64,000 bases of DNA from Adineta steineri (lineage: Eukaryota; Rotifera; Eurotatoria; Adinetida; Adinetidae): positions 1-64,000 of the forward strand of contig CAJNOI010000307.1 of NCBI GenBank assembly GCA_905250115.1, written 5' to 3'. The notes under the pieces were generated by a model. It searched no databases and had not been told where the DNA came from. It saw only the letters and a program-made list of their open reading frames with translations. Position numbers and translations under genes: made by a program. Shown piece after piece: positions 53,764-64,000 of this stretch (within the stretch, counting starts at the first letter, position 1; each line of letters begins with the position of its first letter).

Positions 53764-54813
53764 TATTTTGTATTTTATCTAAAATAAAATAAATTCGATT
53801 TAATAACAAATTATTAGTATACATATATTCAAGTACAACTCAAAAATATTTATTACTTAATATATATTATCGTACAGTTTTATACATTTTTTCTATATTT
53901 CTATCGAATCGTGATGAATAACAAAAACTAAATCTATTCGATAAATAATATTGATACTCAATATTAAAGAGTCAAGTTTATTTTATGATGACTATCATCA
54001 TGAATAATAATTTAAAGGCGAATGGAGGCTTCGAATTATTCATATGAAACGACTATTACTGAAAAAATAACTTCCTTTTTTTCAACTTACCCGAATATCG
54101 ATTATATAATTCAAAAAAAAAGTGAATCACTCAAACTATCAAGTTAGTATACTTATATTTTCATAGACACAACAAGTATCTGCGAACAAATAGCGATACA
54201 ATATTCTATAGGACGCGAAATACTCGATGACGTTCGATCAGGTATACGAAAAGGGTATAAAACGGTAAACGTTTTTTGCGTGACTGGAGGATTTCAAATA
54301 AATACATACGTCATTATCATTAACGTCATGAGTGAAACTAACTGGTTGCTTATGTTTTTAACGGAGTTTTATCTGTCATCGAACGTCATTAGAAAAACAT
54401 AATTGACTATTGCTATTTTTGCCAGGTTTTTGAAATGCTTGATTTATTTTGTATTCCTTTTAACATGACAATCTACAGGTTGCATTTATACACGTGGGTG
54501 CGACATGCACAGTTTTCGTTAAGTAATATGTAATGTTAATGAGTGATAGACGACGTCACCTTTATTATAATTTGAATTTCATGAGTTCGACCTCAATTCG
54601 TACTTTTAATATGATAATAACTTAATTATTAAAATTAGCGATGCGCGAAGCCGTAGTTCCTTTAATAATTATACGATTGGTTGAATCCATAACATATGAC
54701 AAGCAATAAAAATAATAGTATTACTCATAGATTATTATGAAAATTGAAATAAGAAATAAATTCGTTTCGATCTAAAATATTTTTTTTACTATTGTTTTTT
54801 ATTTCATACTGAT
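53764..54813. other. Intergenic between divergent ABHD4 and F-box genes
   Basis: About 1.05 kb shared 5' region of two divergently transcribed genes. AT-rich; no promoter motif could be assigned with confidence. Confidence 0.45.
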
Positions 54814-56484
54814 ATGTCTACTGTATATCTTAATACATTACCTATTGAAATTCTTTATCATATTATTGATTATCTTGATATTGAAACAATTTTCTTTTCA
54901 TTTCGTTCTGTTTGTAAACATTTCTATTCGATTGTAAATTCTTATAATAATTATGATTTTAATTTTGAATCAATATCAAAATCAAATTTTAATATTATTT
55001 GTCGTATGATTCCATTTGAACAAGTTATTTCATTAACATTATCGAATAAAGATAAAACTCATGGTCAAATACCATTATTTCTTTCATTATTTAATCTTAC
55101 TCAATTTAATCGATTGCGTTCATTAAAACTTATTCAAATTGAAGATAATGATTTAAAACTATTTTTAAATTCTATTATTCATTTATCATCATTAATTTCT
55201 TTCTCAATTGATTTACAAACATTAAATATTCGTAAAAATACTTCATTAAATCTTCTATCATCAACTATAAATGATCATTCATTTCAACAACTTGATTTAA
55301 ATATGTGGCCAAAGGATATGACTGAATTTCAATGGTCTATTAATTCTACTATAAATTATCTTCGAATTCGAAATAGTATAACAATCAAACAATTCTATAT
55401 TATTCTTCAACATTGTCCTTGTTTACAAACAATGATTTTAAAAGATTTCAATATTGATGATAATAGTGAATATGTTCCAACAGATATACAATTTTTTCAA
55501 TTAAAATCTTTAACATGTATGAATGGTCGTATCGAGATGTCTAAAATCGAGCAATGTCTTTCGTTAATACCAAAACTGATTCATCTGAAATTAATTGGTC
55601 ATGGAAGTTTATTTAATTCAACATTTGATGGTTATCGATGGGAGCAAATTTTTCTAGATAAATTACCATTATTAAAAAAATTTGAATTTTTTATTTCAGT
55701 TTTAACTGATGTTCATTTTGATACAAATAATATTAAACAAATAATTTCGTTTTTTCAAACACCGTTTTGGCTTAATGAAAAACAATGTTTTGTTATATGT
55801 GATTATATTATTTATTTACATAAACTTATACTTTATTCAATACCAATATGTCATAATCATTTTGAATATTATTCAAATTTAAATAAAGTTTCGGCTTCAA
55901 ATTTTCTTATGAAAGATAAGAATTCATTAATAATGAATAATATTAAACAATTAGATTTAGATTTAAGTCAAGTTATAAATAATAATGAAAATTCTTTATC
56001 ATTTCAAAATGTTAATGAATTAATTATTGGAATTAATGGTGAATGGCCAAAAGATTCATTAACATTTCTTTCAACAACGATTAATCTTCTAAATCTTGTT
56101 AAACTTTCATTATCTGTTCATTTTTCTCATGAATATATGCCAAGTATTATTTCCGGTACAAATAAATTACTTAAATATGCAGTTAATATTCATACATTAG
56201 CTTTATTTGATTATTTAGCTCCACAGAATTGTACAACAAATATGGAAACAGTATGTTTAATATTAACTTCAAATATAAAACATCTACATATTCGAGTAAA
56301 AAATAGTGATGATATGAAATATATTATTGATAATGTTAAATATTTAAAAAGTGTTACATTTGAATATCCACAAAATTTCATGTTTCATCATCAAGATTGT
56401 ATTGATTATTTATCTGTTTTAAAAGAAGTTTCATCAATATGGGAATGTCAATATGCTTTACATGTATGGTTGAGTCAAAATTAA
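54814..56484 (+). CDS. F-box / LRR-like protein, intronless
   Basis: A single 556-codon exon. Residues 6-45 (LNTLPIEILYHIIDYLDIET...FRSVCKHFYSIV) are a clear F-box, the SKP1-binding module of SCF ubiquitin ligases. The rest is a series of irregular leucine-rich segments (LRSLKLIQI, LIHLKLIGHGSL, VNELIIGINGEW, LLNLVKLSLSVHF, IKHLHIRVKNS), probably a substrate-binding LRR solenoid. Intronless F-box/LRR genes of this layout are numerous in bdelloid rotifers (established from memory, not checked). Codon third positions are strongly A/T. Substrate unknown. Cytosolic or nuclear location expected; no signal peptide or membrane segment. Confidence 0.85.
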   Translation: MSTVYLNTLPIEILYHIIDYLDIETIFFSFRSVCKHFYSIVNSYNNYDFNFESISKSNFNIICRMIPFEQVISLTLSNKDKTHGQIPLFLSLFNLTQFNRLRSLKLIQIEDNDLKLFLNSIIHLSSLISFSIDLQTLNIRKNTSLNLLSSTINDHSFQQLDLNMWPKDMTEFQWSINSTINYLRIRNSITIKQFYIILQHCPCLQTMILKDFNIDDNSEYVPTDIQFFQLKSLTCMNGRIEMSKIEQCLSLIPKLIHLKLIGHGSLFNSTFDGYRWEQIFLDKLPLLKKFEFFISVLTDVHFDTNNIKQIISFFQTPFWLNEKQCFVICDYIIYLHKLILYSIPICHNHFEYYSNLNKVSASNFLMKDKNSLIMNNIKQLDLDLSQVINNNENSLSFQNVNELIIGINGEWPKDSLTFLSTTINLLNLVKLSLSVHFSHEYMPSIISGTNKLLKYAVNIHTLALFDYLAPQNCTTNMETVCLILTSNIKHLHIRVKNSDDMKYIIDNVKYLKSVTFEYPQNFMFHHQDCIDYLSVLKEVSSIWECQYALHVWLSQN

Positions 56485-57467
56485 GATTATATTTTTTTGA
56501 TTTTTTTAAATAAATCTAGAAGATAGAATAATCTACTTTATAATTGCATGAACATTTAGTATGTTTTTTTAACGTATGGATAGCTAAAATTATAAAGAAA
56601 AAGTACAAATCATATGAAACAATTCTTATCTAGTTCAAGTCTTATAATTTGTTTTAAACACTCTTGAATGTCTACTAACATAATAACATGGCAATAAATT
56701 ATACACAATCAGTAACATAAAAAACAGGTAGCAGAGGCGTATCCGCAATGGGACGTGACACTCCTCTGCTTTTGGAATTTATTAATATTACGCCCATTCT
56801 TGATTTCGGCACGCCTCTAGTATTACGATGCTTAAGAAGAATTTATAAAGACGTAACTAGCAAGGATCTTATCGACTGAATTAAGAAATACAACACATGA
56901 TAAGAGACAGTCTATAGATATGAAAAGTAATTTGTTCATTTATAGTAAAAATAAAAATATAGTTAATTTCATTTTTTACGAAAAATTTTCTAATTTCATA
57001 ATAGTTTAAATGATGTCACTAGTGAACAATCAACACCTACACTCATTTTTTTATTGGGTTTCTTTATTCTCCTATCTTCATTTTCTCGACAAAATTTTAA
57101 TCTTTCTTACTTATTATTATTATTCATAATTTTTTATTTAAAACATGGATACTTCTTTCGACATACTGCCTAATATATTATATAAATGATTTTAATGGTG
57201 TAAAATCTTCAGATATTTTGTCCTCTAGGACATATCTTATATAAATTCAATAAAATTATGAATCACATTTATATATTCTAAACTACCTTATCTATTTCTT
57301 CAAATACAAATGGATTTTCATGTTACAGATGTAATACGAAATTTTTTTATTAACATTAAATAATGATATATATTCAAGTAAGAGAGAAAAATATTCTTTC
57401 GTTAATCGAATCAACAATTATTTTCTTTCTATTTTTAATGATTCATCATTTAGTTTTGTAGATAAAA
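56485..57467. other. Intergenic with a possible short inverted-repeat element
   Basis: AT-rich except for a GC-richer segment at about 56732-56819 beginning CAGAGGCGTATCCGCAATGG and ending ACGCCTCTA. No gene. Confidence 0.45.
56732..56819. mobile_element. Possible small MITE
   Basis: CAGAGGCGT at the left edge and ACGCCTCT(A) at the right edge are inverted, and the 88-bp body is GC-richer than its surroundings. No target duplication was found, so this is tentative. Confidence 0.35.
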
Positions 57468-59078
57468 ATGTTTTTAACACGTTGTTTATATAAAATAACT
57501 GAACAAGATCTGGGTCGCCATTTAAATTTACCATTTATTGATAAACTTCGTGTTTATGTCCGTGGCGGTCGAGGTGGAACTGGTTTAAAAAAATATGGTG
57601 GAATTGGAGGACAAGGCGGAAATGTTCTTGTACGTGGTAAACGTCATTTAACATTGAAAAATATTTATGAAAAAAATTTAACTAAACGTTATCTTGCACC
57701 GGATGGTGAAAATAGTCAAAAAATGCGTTTAAATGCAATGTCCGGCGAAAATTTAACAATTCATGTACCATTAGGTATACAAATTTTACGTGATAATGGT
57801 GAATTAATTGATGAAATCAATGATATCGATGATGAATGTATTGTAGCACATGGTGGTGAAGGTGGAAATTACAAAACATTTTTTCAGGGGCAACCAGGTG
57901 AAACAGCCATGGTGAATTTTGACTTGAAATTATTAGCAGATGTTGGGTTAGTAAAAAATATTATTATTATTTATTTGAGTCAGATATATAAATGGTCTCT
58001 TATACAATTTTGGAATTTTAAGAAAAATTCTATGCCGTTTTACATTTCAAGTGTATAGAAAAGATAAGAAAGGAAGAAGGAGGAGGTAATAAAATTCTTG
58101 CTGTATATTTAATCAGTATCTACAATTTGATGCTATGAACCGTGTTTGATATGTTTATCCTATTATAAATTTGAATAAAAAGAAGAGGAAATTTCATATT
58201 CATCAAGGACGCTAATCTTTTCAGTAGACAGAAGGAAATTATCAAGAGAGAGTGTTTATTCAGAGGCTAATTATATTCCCTAACGCTTACACATATTTTA
58301 TTCGGAAGCTATGTAACTAACTCTCTTGATGATAAAATCGAATATATCAAGTAACTCGGAAAACAAAAGTCCGGAGAAGGGTAGCCCATACCTATACACC
58401 CACTCTCGAAATAGAAGTTTAAACTAATCTATTGATTTCTATTTTAGTTTCGTTGGTTATCCAAATGCTGGTAAATCAACACTTCTTTCAATGCTTTCTC
58501 GTACACAACCAGCTATTTCACCTGTTCCATTCACTACTCTACATCCTCAAATAGGTACTGTTGTATTTGATGATGGTCGTTCATTTAGTATAGCTGATTT
58601 ACCTGGTCTTATCGAAGGATCACATATTAAAATGGGACTTGGTTCTCGTTTTCTTAAACATACATTACGTTCAAAAATTCTCCTATTTGTAATTGATATT
58701 AATGGATTTCAATTAGAAATTCGTTCACCATTACGATCTGCATTTGATTCAATTGTATTTTTAACCAAAGAACTTGAATTATACGAACCATCATTACTTC
58801 ATAAACCAGCTATACTTGCAATAAATAAAATTGATCAATTAGAAGATAAAACGAAATTAAACGAATTTTATTATTCATTAAATAATTATAAAGAAATTCT
58901 AAAAAATGATTATGAAGAAAAATGGTGTCCAAAGAATTTTTTTCATTTTGAACATATTGTTGAAATAGCTGGTAAATATGGTACCAATTGTGATCATTTA
59001 TGTTCTTTATTAAGACGTTCACTTGATGAACATTCAGATAGGAACAATACAAAAATTAAATTTTCATCATCATTCTAG
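57468..59078 (+). CDS. GTPBP10: GTPBP10, Obg-family GTPase
   Basis: OBG-type GTPase needed for mitochondrial large-ribosomal-subunit assembly. Two exons, 57468-57946 and 58448-59078, join at phase 2 and give 369 aa (human 387). The glycine-rich Obg fold is at residues 25-155 (VRGGRGGTGLKKYGGIGGQGGNVLV; VAHGGEGGN). The G domain has G1 GYPNAGKST, switch I/G2 TTLHPQIG, G3 DLPGLIEG, G4 NKID and ILLFVIDINGFQL, which with LTKELELY and the short C-terminus distinguishes GTPBP10 from MTG2/GTPBP5. The 500-bp intron sits exactly before the P-loop. The stop is only 21 nt from the PCID2 ATG. Confidence 0.92.
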
Positions 59079-59099
59079 ATTATAATAAAGAAAACGAAT

Positions 59100-61266
59100 A
59101 TGGCTGATGATTTTATCTATTGTCGAAATCAATCAGATTTTATTGATTCGATTCTTGATACAGTTAAACAACATGATAGTTATTTACTTGATGAATTACT
59201 CAATGTAACACGTATGTATAAAATTGATGATTTGGATTTTAATGATAATAATGAACCAAATCTTGATCAACAATTATCAAATGATAATGATTTACTTTGG
59301 AAACAATTAAGTCGACATCATTGGGCTGTTTGTCGTTATTTACACTTTAATGATATTGATAAAGCTTTTCGTCATCAATCAAAAAAATTCTCATGTCTTA
59401 TGGCGATATTAAATGGATATTCAAGTCGAATGCCTACAACATTACCTGATGAAGATCATGAAATAGATCAAATAAATCCAACAATAAATGATGATGAACC
59501 AGCATGGTTATTACCAGTATTTAATCGTCATGCACATGAATTACGTTTACTTGCATTACTTGGTACTGATGATTTAAATAATGATGATAATGAAACATCG
59601 GATACTATGAATTCAAATAGTACAATACAAACATGTAATACTCAATTATCACAAAAAGCTATGAAAGTTTTACAAAGCTTTTCACCAACAAGTAAAATAA
59701 GAAAAGTTGGTGTTTTTATTATTGTTAATCAAATGTTAAAAACATATTATGCTTTACATAAATTTAATTTATGTACTTATTTTATTTCAAAAGGTTAGTA
59801 TTATCTTGACTGAAGAAAAAAATTCTCAAAGTATTATACAATCTTCTCAGATATAGAATAATTTATTAGTAATTATATAAAATCTAATCAAAAATTAAAG
59901 TCTGACGAGAAGTGCTTACACGTTTTCTAAAAACATTTTCACTGAATAAAAGACAATATCTGATAATAGATGTATCACATCTATATATTCTTTTCGTACT
60001 TATTGAATCTAATGAGAAAGCCATCCGATGGGTCAAGAAGCTTTTGAGCCCAAATTTTATTTGTAAGTAGGGAGTAGATAAACTAGAAAGAGTCTAAGAG
60101 GATATCGATTTCTTACTAGAATTCTTCTCATAAAATCAAAGTTTCAGAATTTTTGAAGTATCCATGCATACAAAAATAGCTCCTAGTAACGATATAAAAG
60201 TGTTTAGGCTCTAATATGCTTATTCTGATAAGATTAGGCTAATTTGTCATATGCATCGTACACTAATCTTGTGTAATTATAGTTGGCGAAAATCTACTGG
60301 GCATACGCCAAATCACGCCTGAACTTTCGCCAATGGTGAATGATCTACTCTGGTTAATGGCTTGATATGAACAAAGTTTTACGTTAAAATCGGAACCCTT
60401 GATTTTATAGGAAAAAATTGATATCACAATTTGCGCCTATATCCTCTTAGACTTTTTCTATTCTATATGCTCTCTATTTTTGAATAAAACTTGAGTTCAA
60501 AAGCTTTTAGACGTCTTGAGTGGTTCTTTCGTAAGTTTGTTTTAATATTTACATATATTCATTTCTTTTTCTAGCTGAACGTCCATTAAAACAATATATG
60601 CAAGAAGAAAATGATCAACAAGAACATCGATTTTCTTCTTACGTTCTTACATATCGTTATTTTCTTGGTAAACATCTTTTACTCAAACATGATTATAATT
60701 CAGCTATTGGTCATTTTGATTATGTATTTACTAATTGTCTTGATTCAAACAAAAGTCAAAGTATTAAAAATAAACAACAATCATTATTATATTTAGTTGT
60801 ACTTAAATTACTTCATGGTTCAACACCAAAAATGGATATACTTGAAAAATATCAATTAAATCAATTAATTGATTTAATTGAACCAATTCGTTTAGGTTCA
60901 TTAAAATTATTTACTGAAAAAATTCATGAATATGAACAATTTCTATTCGATACGGGATTATTTTTTTTAATTGAAAATTTAAAATTAATAACAATAAGAA
61001 ATTTATTTCGTACATATGTTTATCAAATTGATCAACAACAAACAACTAGAATTCCATTAGAACCAACATTATTAGTATTATTAAATTTTGGTTTTGAACA
61101 AGAAAATTTCTTTACAATTAATGAACTTATTGATATATTAAATAATATGATACAAAAAGGAATGATTAGAGGATATATATCATATAAATTTCGAACATTA
61201 GTTGTTAGTAGAAAAGATCCATTTCCAAAACAATTTCGTTTTACTTCTTTGTTAAATAGTTCGTAA
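59100..61266 (+). CDS. PCID2: PCID2, TREX-2 PCI-domain subunit
   Basis: The PCID2/Thp1 subunit of TREX-2 links transcription to mRNA export at the nuclear pore. Exons 59100-59793 and 60575-61266 encode 461 aa (human 399). The N-terminal helical half is more divergent and carries an Asn/Asp-rich insertion (DDLNNDDNETSD). From GVFIIVNQMLKTYYALHKFNLC the match to the family is clear: YRYFLGKHLLLKHDYNSAIGHFDYVF, HGSTPKMDILEKYQL, FLIENLKLITIRNLF. The winged-helix end IQKGMIRGYISYKFRTLVVSRKDPFP matches vertebrate [23 protein letters not shown]. The 781-bp intron carries an inverted-repeat element. It lies 21 nt after GTPBP10 and 53 nt before CARHSP1. Confidence 0.92.
60086..60458. mobile_element. 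TIR element in the PCID2 intron, TA target (Tc1/mariner-like MITE)
   Basis: The left end GAAAGAGTCTAAGAGGATAT and right end (reverse complement) GAAAAAGTCTAAGAGGATAT match at 19 of 20 positions. The dinucleotide TA lies immediately outside each end. Similarity between arms continues imperfectly inward for about 70 bp (CATAAAATCAAAGTTTCAG against TATAAAATCAAGGGTTCCG). There is no ORF. The centre is shared with the repeat copy at 27448-27600. The superfamily is inferred from the TA target only. Confidence 0.7.
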
Positions 61267-61319
61267 CTGTTATATATATATATGTATACAAATTCTAGAT
61301 AGATTTCTTCTTTGATATT

Positions 61320-61926
61320 ATGTCTCAATCATCAGGATCACAATTACACCATGATGGCGATCATGCAACTGTTCCAAACTTTTTTCCTAAACGAGAACGA
61401 ACACTTTCACAGTAAGTTATTAAATATGCTTTTTATACCTTTTGAAGGCAAGTGACGTGCTCCAAGAGTTGAATTATTGTCATTTGTAATTTAGATGTGA
61501 ACGTGTATTGCAAAGTCCATCGTATCAAGGAAAAATTCATGAATTTTGTCGAGAAAAAGGTTATGGTTATGTACAACCCAAAGATAACCAAAGTGAATTG
61601 ATTTTTGTTCATGTTTCTGAGTAACGATTTCTTCTTGTTTCTTTTCTATTTCAAATAGATTTCTTTTATTTAGTATTGATGATGATTATGTTCCTACAAA
61701 AGGTGATATAGTAACATTTAAAAAAATGTTAATGCCACCAAAGAATGAAAAAACGATGGCGGTACATATAAAACTTCTTCGTTTAGCTGATGGTGTTAAA
61801 CATGAATCATGGGAAGAAGCTGTTGAACATGATTTAGAACATCGACGAGTATCAAGATCGAATTCACATACACTTCCACAGGAATCAACAAATGATAGTG
61901 AACATATTGTTACTCATATTGATTAA
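61320..61926 (+). CDS. CARHSP1: CARHSP1/CSDC2-type cold-shock-domain protein
   Basis: Small single-stranded nucleic-acid-binding protein that in vertebrates binds and stabilises mRNAs. Exons 61320-61411, 61495-61620, 61674-61926 give 156 aa (human CARHSP1 147). The cold-shock domain spans roughly residues 40-105: GKIHEFCREKGYGYVQP carries the RNP1-like stretch, and ELIFVHVSDID carries RNP2. The family-specific PPKNEK and the region after it (ADGVKHESWEE; vertebrate APGTKHETWSG) identify this group rather than Y-box proteins. The C-terminal extension is Ser/His-rich with RRVSRSNS, a possible phosphorylation site. It sits 53 nt after the PCID2 stop. Confidence 0.9.
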
Positions 61927-62155
61927 GAAAAAGAATTTTCGATAGACATTTTAGATTCGCATACAAAAAAACAAAACATTTCTTTTCTGTTCGTATAACC
62001 TTGCATGATCCTTTTTTTTGTGTCTTTCTTCTATTATCATGACGCACTGAATGTTTAATTATTTTTTATTAAAAAGAGAAAAATTATTTGAATTTAGTCT
62101 ATTTTTCATTTTCAATAAGTTTATCTCGTGTTTTTTTCTTCTTCTAGATTTTAAT

Positions 62156-63962
<1,807 letters not shown>

Positions 63963-64000
63963 ATTAACAAACATTTTAAAATAGGAAAACAATTTCTTTC

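Overview
This window is nuclear DNA from a small, AT-rich animal genome with compact genes. Most introns are 45-70 bp with GT..AG ends, and a few are 0.5-1.3 kb. The gene set is metazoan: an alpha-type nicotinic receptor, adhesion GPCRs, ODF2/cenexin, HPS4, RAD54L2 and ABHD4. Intron size, base composition and an intronless F-box/LRR gene of a type common in bdelloid rotifers point to a bdelloid rotifer, of the Adineta/Rotaria kind. That assignment is inference; no sequence search was possible.

Layout. (1) 1-2.7 kb, minus: the N-terminal half of ODF2, running off the left edge. (2) 2.7-7.3 kb: gene-free, with one hAT-type MITE. (3) 7.3-10.5 kb, plus: a class A GPCR and a small intronless gene of unknown function. 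(4) 11-16 kb, minus: mitochondrial CLPP, a PHOSPHO2-type phosphatase and the junction-endonuclease subunit EME1, with a piggyBac-like element between the last two. (5) 16.2 kb: a second hAT-type MITE. (6) 17.6-27 kb, plus: RAD54L2/ARIP4 (16 exons) and HPS4 (12 exons). (7) 27.9-37.1 kb, minus: a 13-exon nicotinic receptor subunit with an odd pore helix, and SEC23 (16 exons). (8) 38-46.6 kb, minus: two tandem adhesion-type GPCR paralogues. One has a stalk of roughly 19-residue repeats, the other a stalk built from three copies of a 78-nt exon. An assembly gap flanked by a 47-bp inverted repeat lies in the second. (9) 46.6-50.1 kb: gene-free. (10) 50.1-53.8 kb, minus: a small secreted protein and ABHD4. 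(11) 54.8-56.5 kb, plus: an F-box protein. (12) 57.5-64 kb, plus: a dense run of GTPBP10, PCID2, CARHSP1 and PSMC1, with only 21 and 53 nt between the first three genes.

Most genes are unrelated housekeeping, signalling or trafficking genes. The exceptions are the adhesion-GPCR tandem pair and the 57-62 kb cluster, whose spacing suggests polycistronic transcription resolved by spliced-leader trans-splicing. I saw no clear tRNA, rRNA or CRISPR locus. The unusual content is mainly: four small DNA-transposon-like elements, two of them with perfect 8-bp target duplications; a repeat family with copies at 27.4 and 60.1 kb; a short-repeat element in a RAD54L2 intron; the pore changes in the nicotinic receptor; the repeat-built GPCR stalks; and the small secreted protein. 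Exon joins were chosen by hand from splice consensus, reading frame and family alignment from memory.
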